Part shown: positions 33,137-43,507 of the stretch, piece by piece
Numbering within the stretch: position 1 is the first letter of the stretch
Layout: every line of letters starts with the position of its first letter
NCBI RefSeq assembly: GCF_004342585.1
Contig: NZ_SLZQ01000004.1
Coordinates: forward strand, 124,001-188,000
Origin: Paucimonas lemoignei
GTDB lineage: Bacteria > Pseudomonadota > Gammaproteobacteria > Burkholderiales > Burkholderiaceae_D
DNA length: 64,000 bases
Reading direction: 5' to 3'
Translations under genes and position numbers: made by a program
Notes under the pieces: generated by a model
Database searches by the model: none
What the model was told of the DNA's origin: nothing
The model's input: the letters and a program-made list of their open reading frames with translations, nothing else

Positions 33137-34954
33137 ATGTGCGGCATTGTCGGCGCAGTTGCAAAACGCAATATCACGCCCATCCTTTTGCAAGGCTTGA
33201 AACGCCTGGAATACCGCGGCTACGATTCGTGCGGCGTGGCGCTGCACGTCGATGGCATGCTGCAGCGTTCGCGCAGCACCGCCCGCGTCGCCGAACTGGA
33301 AGCCCAGGTGGAAAAATCCGGCTTGTCCGGCTTCACCGGCATTGCCCACACCCGCTGGGCCACCCATGGCGCGCCGGCGTCGCACAACGCCCATCCGCAC
33401 TTTTCGCGTGAGCGCATCGCCCTGGTCCACAATGGCATCATTGAAAACCATGACGAATTGCGCGCCGAACTGAAGGCCGCCGGCTACGAATTCGAAAGCC
33501 AGACCGATACCGAAGTCATCGCCCATCTGGTTGACCAGATGTACACGGGTGACCTGTTCGAAACCGTGCAGCAAGCCGTCAAGCGCCTGCATGGCGCGTA
33601 TGCCATCGCGGTCTTTTGCCGCGACGAGCCGCACCGCGTAGTCGGCGCGCGCCAGGGCTCACCCCTGATCGTCGGCGTGGGCGATGGCGAGAATTTCCTG
33701 GCGTCCGACGCCATGGCGTTGGCCGGCATCACCGACCAGATCATTTACCTGGAAGAAGGCGACGTGGTGGACCTGCAGCTGCAGCGCTGCTGGATCGTCG
33801 ATAGCGACGGCAAACCGGCCGACCGCCCGGTACGTACCGTGCACGCGCATTCCGGCGCCGCCGAACTCGGCCCCTACCGTCACTACATGCAAAAGGAAAT
33901 CTTCGAGCAGCCGCGCGCTATCGGCGACACGCTCGAAGGTGTCACTGGCATCATGCCGGAACTGTTCGGCGACAAGGCTTATGACATCTTCAAGAAAATC
34001 GACTCGGTTCTGATCCTGGCCTGCGGCACCAGCTATTACGCCGGGCTCACGGCAAAATACTGGCTCGAGTCGATTGCGCAAATTCCGGTGAATGTCGAAA
34101 TCGCCAGCGAATACCGCTACCGCGACAGCGTGCCGAACCCGAAGGCTCTGGTCGTGACGATTTCGCAAAGCGGCGAAACCGCCGATACGCTGGCGGCATT
34201 GAAGCATGCGCGCTCGATGGACATGACCAATACCCTGACGATCTGCAACGTGGCCACCAGCGCCATGGTGCGCGAGTGTGCACTGGCTTACATCACCCGT
34301 GCCGGTGTCGAAGTCGGCGTGGCGTCGACCAAGGCTTTCACGACCCAGCTGGCAGCGCTGTTCCTGCTGACGCTGACGCTGGCACAGGTACGCGGCCGTC
34401 TCTCGGAAGAGCAGGAAGCCACCTGCCTGAAGGCGATGCGCCATCTGCCGGTGGCGATCAGTTCGGTCCTCGCGCTCGAGCCGCAGATCATCGCCTGGGC
34501 CGAAGAATTTGCCCGCAAGGAAAATGCCCTGTTCCTCGGTCGCGGCATGCATTACCCGATCGCCCTGGAAGGCGCGCTGAAGCTCAAGGAAATCTCGTAC
34601 ATCCATGCCGAAGCCTATCCGGCTGGCGAATTGAAGCATGGCCCGCTGGCGCTGGTGACCGAGGAAATGCCGGTCGTGACGGTGGCGCCGAACGATGCGC
34701 TGATCGAGAAGCTGAAGTCCAATATGCAGGAAGTGCGCGCCCGTGGCGGCCAGTTGTATGTGTTCGCCGATGCCGACTCGAAGATCGCTTCGAGCGAGGG
34801 CTTGCACGTAATCCGCATGCCGGAGCACTATGGCAAGCTGTCGCCGATCCTGCATGTGATTCCGCTGCAACTGCTGGCGTATCACACGGCGCTGGCGCGC
34901 GGCACCGATGTGGATAAGCCGAGGAATTTGGCGAAGAGCGTTACGGTCGAGTAA
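33137..34954 (+). CDS. glmS: Glutamine--fructose-6-phosphate aminotransferase (isomerizing)
   Basis: Makes glucosamine-6-phosphate, the first step to UDP-GlcNAc. The 605-residue protein begins with the nucleophile Cys after Met removal ([12 protein letters not shown]), has the glutaminase motif HTRWATHG, two SIS sugar-isomerase domains ([21 protein letters not shown]), and ends with the invariant [11 protein letters not shown]. The ATG at 33137 is fixed by this Cys; the 42 upstream open codons are not part of the enzyme. No ribozyme-like leader is evident. Confidence 0.98.
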   Translation: MCGIVGAVAKRNITPILLQGLKRLEYRGYDSCGVALHVDGMLQRSRSTARVAELEAQVEKSGLSGFTGIAHTRWATHGAPASHNAHPHFSRERIALVHNGIIENHDELRAELKAAGYEFESQTDTEVIAHLVDQMYTGDLFETVQQAVKRLHGAYAIAVFCRDEPHRVVGARQGSPLIVGVGDGENFLASDAMALAGITDQIIYLEEGDVVDLQLQRCWIVDSDGKPADRPVRTVHAHSGAAELGPYRHYMQKEIFEQPRAIGDTLEGVTGIMPELFGDKAYDIFKKIDSVLILACGTSYYAGLTAKYWLESIAQIPVNVEIASEYRYRDSVPNPKALVVTISQSGETADTLAALKHARSMDMTNTLTICNVATSAMVRECALAYITRAGVEVGVASTKAFTTQLAALFLLTLTLAQVRGRLSEEQEATCLKAMRHLPVAISSVLALEPQIIAWAEEFARKENALFLGRGMHYPIALEGALKLKEISYIHAEAYPAGELKHGPLALVTEEMPVVTVAPNDALIEKLKSNMQEVRARGGQLYVFADADSKIASSEGLHVIRMPEHYGKLSPILHVIPLQLLAYHTALARGTDVDKPRNLAKSVTVE

Positions 34955-35004
34955 GCGCTATTTATATCAGTCGAGGCTGTGGCGACACTGAAGTCTGTCG
35001 CAAG

Positions 35005-35036
35005 AAACCGCTAGTGTAGGTACCTAGCGGTTTTTT
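35005..35036 (+). terminator. Terminator of glmS
   Basis: A ten-pair stem (arms AAACCGCTAG and CTAGCGGTTT, nine-base loop) runs into six T, 50 bp past the glmS stop. Confidence 0.93.
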
Positions 35037-35136
35037 ATTCCCTTTCTGCTCGGTCGTAAGATACATCAATGTTCACCTGTAAGTGATTTGCTCGACGCAT
35101 CGATCAAGCTTTAGCTGACGAAATCCCGGCACTTGC

Positions 35137-36021
35137 CTACTTTGCTTTCGCTAAGCCCTGATTTCTCCGCTCGTAAAGCAATCCGAACAAATTGGCACCC
35201 ATGATCAGCGCCGCGCCAACAAACACGGTGGAATGCACGCTCTCGCCATATAACGCAGCGCCAATCAATGCAATTATCGGCAAACGCAAAAAGTCCATGG
35301 GTACGACGATGGTCGCATCGGCAAAAGACATGGCCTTGGTTATGCAGAAGTGCGCCGATAGCGCGGTGACTCCGACAATAAAGATAAGAGGCCAGGTAAA
35401 TAGCGGGGGTATTGTGAAGTTGCCCAGGGAGGGTATTAACCCCAATGGCAGCTGGATCACCGTCATGTAAAACAGTATGCAAAGCGGCGACTCGGTCGAG
35501 GACAATTTTTTTGTCATCACATACGAAACGGCATAGGCAATCGCACCTAGAAGCACGGCGAATGCCGCAGGCTGCATCAGCCCGGTACCCGGTTTCACAA
35601 TGATCAGCACGCCAATCAGGCCCGAGACGATCACGCCAATGCGCGTGGGAGTCAGCCTTTCCTTTAACAGAATCGCCGCGACCAAAGCCGTCCAGATTGG
35701 CGCAGTGAATTCAATCGCGAATACTTCAGCCAGGGGAATGAAAGCCAATCCGTAAAACCATCCGAATTGCCCGCCAAAGTGGCTGACATTGCGCAGGACA
35801 TGCCATCGCAGCTTGCCGGTGAATATTTGCCGCCAGCCGGAGCGCCCTAACAGGATCGATATCACAATCAACCCGCATAGGCTGCGGAAGAACAGAATTT
35901 GAAACGTGCCAAGCGATGAAGATAGCGCTCGTCCCGCAAGTGCCATCGCGATAAACGATGCCAGCGCGCCAGTCATCCATATGATTGCCCATGTAATGGG
36001 ATGGAATGTTCGCTTAACCAA
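35137..36021 (-). CDS. DMT-family (EamA) transporter
   Basis: A hydrophobic protein with ten membrane helices in two EamA repeats (about residues 8-140 and 150-285), typical of drug/metabolite exporters. The best start is TTG at 36021, because AAAGGTG stands five bases upstream and the product MVKRTFHPITWAIIW begins just before helix 1. An upstream TTG at 36066 and an internal ATG are less likely. The substrate is unknown, and no metabolic neighbour shares its direction. Confidence 0.85.
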   Translation of the reverse strand: MVKRTFHPITWAIIWMTGALASFIAMALAGRALSSSLGTFQILFFRSLCGLIVISILLGRSGWRQIFTGKLRWHVLRNVSHFGGQFGWFYGLAFIPLAEVFAIEFTAPIWTALVAAILLKERLTPTRIGVIVSGLIGVLIIVKPGTGLMQPAAFAVLLGAIAYAVSYVMTKKLSSTESPLCILFYMTVIQLPLGLIPSLGNFTIPPLFTWPLIFIVGVTALSAHFCITKAMSFADATIVVPMDFLRLPIIALIGAALYGESVHSTVFVGAALIMGANLFGLLYERRNQGLAKAK

Positions 36022-36334
36022 TGGGCACCTTTTATTTTTACTTGTCGACAGCGTGAATGCTGCCAAATTTTAAGAAGATTATCACTTCACGAGTAAAAAC
36101 AAAAATCTCCGGAAACGGTTCTGAGCATGCCTGATAAAGATGAGGGATCGATGGCGACGCAGGCATCAGAAAAATTGTGGTGACAATGGCGCACTTTCCA
36201 ACCAATAGTCATGGAAAGAGCACTGTTCCTGCAATTTGATCACTCCCTCCCTTGTGGGAGAGAGTCGAAGGCGGGGCGGTTCGCCCGATTTATCTGGTCA
36301 TGCCCGGCTTTAGGCCGGAGGTTATCCTCGCGGA

Positions 36335-36709
36335 TTACTTCACGATCTGCTTATAATACGTATCCTTCTTGACGATCTTGTCGCCACGGAATTCCCACAG
36401 ATCGCAGCCACGCAAATCGAGCTTGTCGCCATTCGGCTGCGTTGCCGTAACGCGCCATTCGGACAACGCCTTGTCGCCGATGATCCAGTTTTTCCCTTCG
36501 GTCCACTGAATATCCGGCGTAGTGGCGAAACGCTTCGTCAGCGCTTCGCGGATCGCCGCTTTGCCCTTGAGACGCGTGCCCCAGATATCCGGTCCGGCGG
36601 CAAGAAGGAACTCGCCATCTTCCGCGAAGGAGTCAACCAGCGTGTCCACATCATGCGCGTTGAACGCATCGATGATCTTGTTCAGCACATCCATAGTAAG
36701 TGTCGTCAT
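36335..36709 (-). CDS. NTF2-like / SnoaL-like protein
   Basis: A 124-residue cone-shaped NTF2-fold protein. The pattern LNKIIDAFNAHDVDTLVDSFAEDGEFL ... GTRLKGKAAIREALTKRF is typical of the ketosteroid-isomerase-like group, which includes isomerases, hydrolases and binding proteins. It lies 10 bp behind the alpha/beta hydrolase in an apparent operon with an ABC binding protein. The substrate is not known. Confidence 0.85.
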   Translation of the reverse strand: MTTLTMDVLNKIIDAFNAHDVDTLVDSFAEDGEFLLAAGPDIWGTRLKGKAAIREALTKRFATTPDIQWTEGKNWIIGDKALSEWRVTATQPNGDKLDLRGCDLWEFRGDKIVKKDTYYKQIVK

Positions 36710-36719
36710 GCTTTCACCC

Positions 36720-37586
36720 TTATTGGCCTTTGATCAGCCGTAAAGATTTTTGGAAGAATACGCTTTCTTCCTTGGCCAGCTCGTTGAGCTCATCAAAGTG
36801 GTCGCAGTCCGGAACCGAGTAACGTTCCATGGGCCGATTTGCGGTCGCAAAGGCGGCGACGTAGATATCCGATTGACGGTGAAACTCTTCCGTCTCCTTA
36901 CCGCCGCACACGACCAGTTGTGGCGCGTCAGTTGCCGGCGGATGGTTCATCGGACTTTCGGCTTTAGCTTCGGCAGCGTCCATGCGCACACCGTCGTTGA
37001 TGGAAGAGAATCGCAGTGGTTCCAGGTCGAACAGACCGGAGACCGGAATGCCGCCCTTGACCAGGTCGCGCGGCAGATCGGCGCCAAGGGCCGACCAATC
37101 GGTTGCCATGATCATGCCGGTAATGTGGCCGCCGGCGGAATGCCCCATCACGTAGATCTGGTCGCTGGATCCGCCCAGTACCTGCGCATTTCGCCAAACC
37201 CACGCGACGGCACGGCGTGCCTGGGGCGTGATCTGGGAAATCCGCACCGACGGACATAAATTGTAGTTGACCAGGGCAACCGATACGCCATTCTTGACGA
37301 AAGGCTCTGCCAGGAAGCCATACACGGATTTGTCGCCGCGCTGCCAGTAACCGCCATGGAAATAGACGAGGATAGGACTTTCAGGCGAAGCGGCCGGAAA
37401 AAAATCGATGCGTTCGCGCTCACCCGGGCCGTATGCCAAGTCGAGCTTGCACGAGGCGGCGGCGCGGTATGCTTCGCTACGCTGTATCCAGTTCGGTACG
37501 ACATTGACGTCGTAGTCGGGACGGCGCGCGCGCAGGTTGTACTGCGGTTCCATTTCTGCAAAGGTATAGTTGTTGGTGCTTGTCAT
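36720..37586 (-). CDS. Alpha/beta hydrolase, kynurenine-formamidase-like
   Basis: A 288-residue esterase/lipase-family enzyme. It has the oxyanion motif HGGYWQRGDKS, the nucleophile elbow GHSAGGHITGM and a C-terminal catalytic His in PDCDHFDELNEL. HGGYW with GHSAGG is the pattern of arylformamidase-like hydrolases that cleave N-formyl or related amide bonds. No other kynurenine-pathway gene is present, so the true substrate may be another amide or ester imported through the adjacent binding protein. Confidence 0.85.
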   Translation of the reverse strand: MTSTNNYTFAEMEPQYNLRARRPDYDVNVVPNWIQRSEAYRAAASCKLDLAYGPGERERIDFFPAASPESPILVYFHGGYWQRGDKSVYGFLAEPFVKNGVSVALVNYNLCPSVRISQITPQARRAVAWVWRNAQVLGGSSDQIYVMGHSAGGHITGMIMATDWSALGADLPRDLVKGGIPVSGLFDLEPLRFSSINDGVRMDAAEAKAESPMNHPPATDAPQLVVCGGKETEEFHRQSDIYVAAFATANRPMERYSVPDCDHFDELNELAKEESVFFQKSLRLIKGQ

Positions 37587-37618
37587 TGTCAGGCTCAGTC
37601 TTTATGTTTGTTGTGATC

Positions 37619-37653
37619 GGGGCGTGCTAAACAAAGGCAATGCAGCACGCCCC
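37619..37653 (-). other. Strong intra-operon stem-loop behind the binding-protein gene
   Basis: A perfect ten-pair, GC-rich stem (arms GGGGCGTGCT and AGCACGCCCC, 15-base loop) lies between the binding-protein stop and the hydrolase start, without a T run. Such stems commonly protect the abundant binding-protein part of an mRNA from 3' decay. Confidence 0.7.
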
Positions 37654-37678
37654 AGTTACAGGTCACATCCTGCGAAGC

Positions 37679-38902
37679 TTATTTTTTCAAGAGCGGGCAG
37701 CGCGACTCAGACACCGGCGTGAATGCCTCATTTCCCGGAACAGTCTGGACCAGCTTGTAGTAATCCCACGGGTACTTCGATTCCTTCGGGGTTTTAACCT
37801 GCATCAGGTACAGGTCATGGACCATGCGGCCGTCTTCGCGGATCTTGCCGTTCTTGGCGAAGAAGTCGTTGATCGGCGTTTCCTTCATTTTCTTCATGAC
37901 TGCGGCGGTGTCATCGGTTCCCGCTGCCTGCAGCGCCTTCAGGTAATGCATGGTGCTGGAGTAGACGCCTGCCTGCGACATGTTCGGCATTTTTTTCATG
38001 CGCTCGAAATAGCGCTTGGAAAAGGCGCGAGTCTCGTCATTCATGTCCCAGTAGAACCCGGTGGTCAGCAGCATTCCCTGCGCCTTTTCCAAGCCGAGAG
38101 CATGGACCTCGTTGATATAGACCAGCATGCCTGCCACGCGCTGGCCGTTCTTGGCGATGCCGAACTCGGATGCCGTCTTGATACTGTTGGCGGTATCCGC
38201 GCCGGCCGTGGAAAATGCCACCACTTTCGCCTTCGAAGCCAGCGCCTGGGTGACTGGCGACGAGTAATCCGGCGCATTGAGCGGCACGCGCACCGAGCCT
38301 AACACTTTGCCCCCACCTGCTTTGACCACTGCCATGGTGTCACGCTCAAAGTCATGACCGAAGGTGTAATCCACTGTAATGAAATACCAGGAATCACCGC
38401 CGGACTTGAGCACGGCCTTGCCGGTCGAGCGGGCCAGCGCATAGGTATCGTAGACGTAGTGGATGGTGTTGGCATTGCAATTCTCGTTGGTGAAGCGCGG
38501 AGAACCGGAGATGTTGATGACAACCAGTTTGTTCTTCTCCTTGGCGAGATCGCTCACGGCGAAGCCGGCGCTGGACATGTTGACATCCATGATCGCATCA
38601 ACGCCTTTTTCGTCGAACCATTCGCGCGCCTTGGTTGAGGCAATGTCGACCTTGTTCTGCATGTCGGCATAGACCACCTCGATTGGCTTGCCCAGTACCT
38701 TGCCGCCAAAATCTTCCACCGCCATTTTCGCGGCTGTGACGCTGCCCATGCCTGCCACGTCCGAGTAGGTGCCCGACATATCCATCAAGAGGCCGATCTT
38801 GACGACACCGTCCGAAATCTGCGCCGATGCATGGGGCGCCGCGAATGCCAAGCCAAGGCTTGATGCCAATGCCATTTTTTTGAACGTAAGTTTGATTCCC
38901 AT
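37679..38902 (-). CDS. Branched-chain amino-acid-type ABC transporter substrate-binding protein
   Basis: A 407-residue periplasmic binding protein of the LivJ/LivK family with a signal peptide (about residues 1-27, cleavage after ASA). The mature start ISDGVVKIGLLMDMSGTYSDVAG and the VTQALASKAKVVAFSTAGADT lobe are typical. A strong AGGAG site is present. No permease or ATPase genes accompany it, so it must share a transporter encoded elsewhere. It is the first gene of a three-gene set divergent from an IclR regulator. Confidence 0.92.
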   Translation of the reverse strand: MGIKLTFKKMALASSLGLAFAAPHASAQISDGVVKIGLLMDMSGTYSDVAGMGSVTAAKMAVEDFGGKVLGKPIEVVYADMQNKVDIASTKAREWFDEKGVDAIMDVNMSSAGFAVSDLAKEKNKLVVINISGSPRFTNENCNANTIHYVYDTYALARSTGKAVLKSGGDSWYFITVDYTFGHDFERDTMAVVKAGGGKVLGSVRVPLNAPDYSSPVTQALASKAKVVAFSTAGADTANSIKTASEFGIAKNGQRVAGMLVYINEVHALGLEKAQGMLLTTGFYWDMNDETRAFSKRYFERMKKMPNMSQAGVYSSTMHYLKALQAAGTDDTAAVMKKMKETPINDFFAKNGKIREDGRMVHDLYLMQVKTPKESKYPWDYYKLVQTVPGNEAFTPVSESRCPLLKK

Positions 38903-39289
38903 TTCCTTCTCCTCTCTTTATGCAGACAGCAATGAAACCCCGATACTCCCGAACTAGCTATCGGCGGTCAGGATGATGCTTGCCGGACTGTGCGCAATTT
39001 CGTCCAGTCTTCTTGCCTTGACGAAGTTCCGAAAACCGGAACTTATTCCGATTTGTGATATAGTATTCATGGCTTCATATGCCGTGTCAAGCGACACGGC
39101 TCACGGCAGCAATGCAGAAAGTTGTTGAACGACCGCGCGGGCTATTGCAGAAGCGAGAAAAGCCATGTTGAATTGCGACCGAGGCGCGCCGGATAACCAG
39201 GTGCGAATAGAAAAATTTTTGCGGTTGCCTGATGCTGCCACGGCCTCAGTGAGAGCCGCAGCCGTTCCCGCCAAATTGATGGATCCAGA
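38903..39289. promoter_or_regulatory. Divergent control region between the binding-protein operon and iclR-type gene
   Basis: These 387 bp carry no credible gene. They contain the inverted repeat at 39024-39044, a TTGACG hexamer at 39018-39023 on the plus strand, and a second perfect hairpin at 39081-39100 (arms GCCGTGTC and GACACGGC, loop AAGC) in the probable leader of the IclR gene. Confidence 0.55.
39024..39044. promoter_or_regulatory. Perfect inverted repeat, candidate IclR-family operator
   Basis: Arms AAGTTCCG and CGGAACTT are exact inverted copies separated by five bases (AAAAC). Size and spacing fit the 15-17 bp palindromes bound by IclR-family dimers. The repeat begins directly after TTGACG, so a bound regulator would cover the promoter. 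Confidence 0.6.
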
Positions 39290-40078
39290 ATGACAGTCAT
39301 AAACGATAAACATCCGCCGCTGGAACGCTATTTCCGGATTTTGGAAGTCCTCTCCGGCTTCCCCGAGGGACTGACATTAAGCGAGCTGACGAGCATTCTG
39401 GCGCTGCCCAAAGCGACCATGCACCGTTTGCTGGCAGCCATGCAGAAGTCGAACCTGGTGACAGTCAACGCCGGCGCAGCGGCTTATTTGCTCGCTGACC
39501 GGGTTCGGCGATTGGCTCTACTGAGTGCTGGCGCGGATTTCATCAAGGCGATGACGTCTTCGCATCTTCAGCAGTTGGTGGCTGAGACCGGCGAGACGTG
39601 CTATATCGCTCGGCTCGAAGGCAATCGTGTCCGCACGATTGTGATGGAATCGCCGAATGCGCCATGGCGCGGCTTCGTTTTGCCGGGTAAAATCATGTAT
39701 CCGCATGCGACAGCCAGTGCAAAAGCAATTCTGGCATTCCAATCCAAGGACGTGATCGAACAAGCGTTGAGCGGTGATCTACCCCAACTGACACAGTACA
39801 CCAAGACAAACCGCAAAGACATCAAGGCAGAATTCTCGCGCATTCGCGAGAATGGCTTTGCCACCTGCATACGCGAAGTGGATGAAGGCTTGGCTGCCGT
39901 TGCCGTGCCGATTGAGGTAGGAGTGGCTGGTGTTATCTATGGGCTGGGCATCGTTGGACCGCTGCCGCGCATCACCAGTTTGATAGATGCGGATATCGTA
40001 TCGCGGCTCAAAACCATATCGGCCGCGATATCCGCGTTTTTGTCGAAGACCGGCGCGGAAATTCCTCAAATAGATTAA
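39290..40078 (+). CDS. IclR-family transcriptional regulator
   Basis: A 262-residue protein with an N-terminal winged helix (LERYFRILEVLSGFPEGLTLSELTSILALPKATMHRLLAAM) and the C-terminal effector domain, including ETCYIARLEGNRV and SRIRENGFATCIREVDEGLAAVAVPI. Family members control catabolic and uptake genes in response to small organic acids. Its position opposite the binding-protein operon suggests that operon as the target. The 387-bp gap holds a perfect inverted repeat that could be the operator. Confidence 0.9.
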   Translation: MTVINDKHPPLERYFRILEVLSGFPEGLTLSELTSILALPKATMHRLLAAMQKSNLVTVNAGAAAYLLADRVRRLALLSAGADFIKAMTSSHLQQLVAETGETCYIARLEGNRVRTIVMESPNAPWRGFVLPGKIMYPHATASAKAILAFQSKDVIEQALSGDLPQLTQYTKTNRKDIKAEFSRIRENGFATCIREVDEGLAAVAVPIEVGVAGVIYGLGIVGPLPRITSLIDADIVSRLKTISAAISAFLSKTGAEIPQID

Positions 40079-40103
40079 TACCTACAGATTAGTACAAGCA
40101 GCA

Positions 40104-41045
40104 ATGATTATTCGTGACCGGCCTTCAGGTTTAAGACTTTTCTTCATCCTGAAAGGATCCATTCTTCCTCACGTGGTAGGAGTTTTATCTGCCAACATCA
40201 TCGTTGCGATCATAGTGACAGTTTTTCACGGCTCATTCTCGAACCTGAAAATCACCTTGACGCCGATTCCTTTCACCCTGATCGGGCTGGCTTTGGCAAT
40301 CTTCTTGGGGTTTCGCAATACCGCGGCTTATGACCGCTTCTGGGAAGGAAGAAAACTATGGGGGCAGTTAGTATACGGGAGCCGCAACCTCGCTCGTGAA
40401 TGCCTGAGCCTGATATCCGCAACCGAGCCAGCCAATTTCAAGACAGGCTTACAAGATGTAAGGATCAGAATCATTTACCGGGCCATCGCCTTCGCGCATA
40501 CCTTACGTCAGACATTGCGGGAATCAGGCGATCTCTCGGAATTGAAGGAATACCTTCTGGAAGAGGATTGGCGCCAGCTCGGCAAGCCGGCCGGCAACTT
40601 GAATCTCCTGATGCTGCAAATGGGACGAGACGTACGGCTATGCCTGGAACAAGGACGCATCGATGGCCCTATCGCCACCGCCATCGATTCCACGCTGTCC
40701 TCGATGGCGGCAGTTGCCGCAAGCTGTGAACGCATTAAAAACACGCCGATTCCGTTTTCCTACTCGCTCCTGTTACATCGGACCGCTTACCTCTACTGCT
40801 TTTTACTTCCGTTCGGTCTTGTCGACACCACCGGGTTCATGACGCCAGTTGTCGTCGCAATCGTCGCGTACACGTTTTTCGGCCTGGATGCTCTTGGCGA
40901 TGAGATCGAAGAACCATTCGGCACATCAGATAACGACCTGCCTCTGGATGCCATCTGTCGCACCATTGAAAGCGACTTGCGCAAGGCCGTGGGCGATCCG
41001 GATACTCCACCGCCTTTGATGCCTATAGATTATTGTCTTCGTTAG
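40104..41045 (+). CDS. Bestrophin-like (UPF0187) channel protein
   Basis: A 313-residue membrane protein of the bacterial bestrophin family, pentameric ion channels related to eukaryotic Ca-activated chloride channels. The signature PFTLIGLALAIFLGFRNTAAYDRFWEGRKLWGQLV is clear, as is the later helix LLHRTAYLYCFLLPFGLVD followed by ALGDEIEEPFGTSDNDLPLDAICR. It lies 25 bp past the iclR-type gene in the same direction. Ion preference is not predictable here. Confidence 0.88.
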   Translation: MIIRDRPSGLRLFFILKGSILPHVVGVLSANIIVAIIVTVFHGSFSNLKITLTPIPFTLIGLALAIFLGFRNTAAYDRFWEGRKLWGQLVYGSRNLARECLSLISATEPANFKTGLQDVRIRIIYRAIAFAHTLRQTLRESGDLSELKEYLLEEDWRQLGKPAGNLNLLMLQMGRDVRLCLEQGRIDGPIATAIDSTLSSMAAVAASCERIKNTPIPFSYSLLLHRTAYLYCFLLPFGLVDTTGFMTPVVVAIVAYTFFGLDALGDEIEEPFGTSDNDLPLDAICRTIESDLRKAVGDPDTPPPLMPIDYCLR

Positions 41046-41154
41046 TTTTGCCTTTAGGTACGCTTGAGTGTCCACTTCCGGCCTTTGCTTCATCCGCATG
41101 ACTCCTTCTGCTTCCGCAGGTTTTAATGCGTTGCATCGACCGGTCGCCGGTCGG

Positions 41155-43446
41155 TCAAGCGTCCGTGCGGAGGGCTTTGGCTGCTGAGACCATATTGTTC
41201 AACGCCGGCCCCACCTCAGACCATTGGCGTGTCTTCAGGCCGCAATCCGGATTCACCCACAGGCGCTCTGCCGGAATTCGCTCCGCGGCTTTCTTCATCA
41301 ACTGCATGATGTGCTCCTTGGTTGGAATGTTCGGCGAGTGAATGTCGTACACGCCGGGACCGATCTCGTTTGGATACTTGAAATTGTCGAATGCATCCAG
41401 GAGTTCCATATCCGAGCGTGAAGTTTCAATCGTGATTACGTCAGCGTCCATGTCAGCGATCGACGCGATGATGTCGTTGAACTCCGAATAGCACATGTGA
41501 GTGTGAATCTGCGTCTCGTCTGCCACGCCGTTAGCCGTGATACGGAAGCACTCCACGGCCCAGTCCAGGTATTCCTTCCATTGCGACCTGCGCAGCGGAA
41601 GGCCCTCGCGCAACGCCGCTTCGTCAATCTGGATGACCCGCACGCCTGCCTTCTCCAGGTCGAGCACTTCCTCGCGGATTGCCAGCGCAAGCTGCCTGCA
41701 CGACACGGAACGTGGCTGATCATCACGCACAAAAGACCAGTTCAGTATCGTCACCGGCCCGGTGAGCATGCCTTTCATCGGTTTTTTCGTCAGCGATTGC
41801 GCATAGGTGATCCATTCCACCGTCATAGGCTGTGGACGACTGATATCACCGAACAAAATTGGCGGCTTCACGCAACGTGAACCGTAGGACTGCACCCAGC
41901 CGAACTGACTAAACGCGTAGCCTTGGAGTTGTTCGCCGAAGTACTCGACCATGTCGTTACGTTCAGCTTCGCCGTGCACCAACACGTCCAGGTCCAACGC
42001 TTCCTGCTCGCGCACGCTACGCGCGATTTCGCCCTGCATCGCCGCCTTGTAACCCGCGGCATCAAGACGCCCGGCCTTGTACTCGCTGCGGGCGTGGCGG
42101 ATTTGCGCTGTCTGAGGGAACGAGCCGATCGTCGTGGTCGGATAGAGCGGCAGCTTGAGCAACGCCGCTTGTTTCGCGGCGCGTTGGTCATACGGGCTGA
42201 CGCGTTTTCCCAGTGTCGCGTCGATGCCGGCGATTGCGGCTTTGACTGCCGGATTGTGCACGCGCGGCGAAGTGCGTCGTTTTTCGATCGCCGCACTATT
42301 CGCGACGAGCGCTTCTTGTACCTGCACGCGCCCTTTATTCAAAGCTGTCGCCAGAACTTGCAGCTCCTCCAGCTTTTGCAGGGCAAAAGCTAACCACGAT
42401 TGAATTTCGCGGTCCAGCTTCTGCTCACTGTCCAAATCGACCGGCACGTGCAGCAATGAGCAGGAAGGCGCGATCCACAAGCGGTTTTGCAATGAGCGGT
42501 GAATCGGCTCCAGCCAATCGAGCGTGGCATGCAGATCGGTCTTCCAGATATTACGGCCGTTGATTACGCCTAGCGACAAAACTTTATCGGCCGGTAATTG
42601 CGCAATGATTTGCTCCACTTCGGCATGGGCATTGATGGCATCGACATGCAAGCCTTGGACCGGCAGCTTGCAAGCCAATGGCAGGTTGGCTTCCAACGGC
42701 CCGAAGTACGTGGTCAGCAGCAATTTGACCTTGCCGGTGTCTAATGTCGCATACGCGGTGACGAAGGCTTGCTGCCATGCCGCGTCCAGCTCCGTCACCA
42801 GAGCCGGCTCGTCAATCTGTACCCAATCTATGCCATGGGCGGCCAACGTATCCAGCAATTGCACATACGCCGGCAGCAGGCATGGCAGCAAAGCCAGCTT
42901 GTCGGAGTTGTCCTTGGCTTTGCCTAATGCAAGGTAAGTGACCGGGCCGATGATGACCGGTTTGGCCTTGACGCCCTGTACCTTGGCTTCCGCCAGTTGT
43001 TCCAGCAGACGCGAAGCATCCAGCTTGAATGCGGTCGCCGCAGTAAACTCTGGCACGATGTAGTGATAATTAGTGTCAAACCACTTTGTCATCTCGCCTG
43101 CGGCGACACCGCCGCAGCAGGCGCTGTGGGCTTCCACGTCCTGCGCCGAACGTCCGCGCGCCACGCGGAAATAATTGTCCAATACATCCCCGTGGAAATC
43201 GCGCACGCGCTCAGGCAGATTACCCAGCGTGAAACTCATGTCGAGTACCTGATCGTAGAAAGCGAAGTCACCGACAGGGACCAGATTCAGACCGGCCTGC
43301 ATGCTCCAATGGCACTTGCGCAGATGGGAGCCGACGTCCTTCAATGCCTCACGCGAGGATTCGCCGCGCCAATAGGATTCCAGCGCAAACTTCAGTTCGC
43401 GCTTTGCGCCGATACGAGGAAAGCCGAGATTGTGTGTAGTGACCAT
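41155..43446 (-). CDS. metE: Cobalamin-independent methionine synthase
   Basis: Transfers a methyl group from 5-methyltetrahydropteroyl-triglutamate to homocysteine. The 763-residue protein has the two-barrel layout; the C-terminal catalytic half carries zinc-ligand motifs in [10 protein letters not shown] and [10 protein letters not shown], plus [15 protein letters not shown]. It starts [19 protein letters not shown] at the standard position. It is divergent from metR with MetR boxes between, so activation by MetR and homocysteine is expected. No cobalamin riboswitch is visible in the short 98-bp gap. Confidence 0.98.
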   Translation of the reverse strand: MVTTHNLGFPRIGAKRELKFALESYWRGESSREALKDVGSHLRKCHWSMQAGLNLVPVGDFAFYDQVLDMSFTLGNLPERVRDFHGDVLDNYFRVARGRSAQDVEAHSACCGGVAAGEMTKWFDTNYHYIVPEFTAATAFKLDASRLLEQLAEAKVQGVKAKPVIIGPVTYLALGKAKDNSDKLALLPCLLPAYVQLLDTLAAHGIDWVQIDEPALVTELDAAWQQAFVTAYATLDTGKVKLLLTTYFGPLEANLPLACKLPVQGLHVDAINAHAEVEQIIAQLPADKVLSLGVINGRNIWKTDLHATLDWLEPIHRSLQNRLWIAPSCSLLHVPVDLDSEQKLDREIQSWLAFALQKLEELQVLATALNKGRVQVQEALVANSAAIEKRRTSPRVHNPAVKAAIAGIDATLGKRVSPYDQRAAKQAALLKLPLYPTTTIGSFPQTAQIRHARSEYKAGRLDAAGYKAAMQGEIARSVREQEALDLDVLVHGEAERNDMVEYFGEQLQGYAFSQFGWVQSYGSRCVKPPILFGDISRPQPMTVEWITYAQSLTKKPMKGMLTGPVTILNWSFVRDDQPRSVSCRQLALAIREEVLDLEKAGVRVIQIDEAALREGLPLRRSQWKEYLDWAVECFRITANGVADETQIHTHMCYSEFNDIIASIADMDADVITIETSRSDMELLDAFDNFKYPNEIGPGVYDIHSPNIPTKEHIMQLMKKAAERIPAERLWVNPDCGLKTRQWSEVGPALNNMVSAAKALRTDA

Positions 43447-43507
43447 GATGATTTGCTCTCAAAAAGGAATGAGGCGCATCGTACGGAGCCTAATGCATGA
43501 AGTAAAA

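Noticed and set aside
39101-39313. Minus-strand frame in the IclR control region
   Set aside because: It overlaps the start of the IclR gene, has no ribosome-binding site and no family resemblance.
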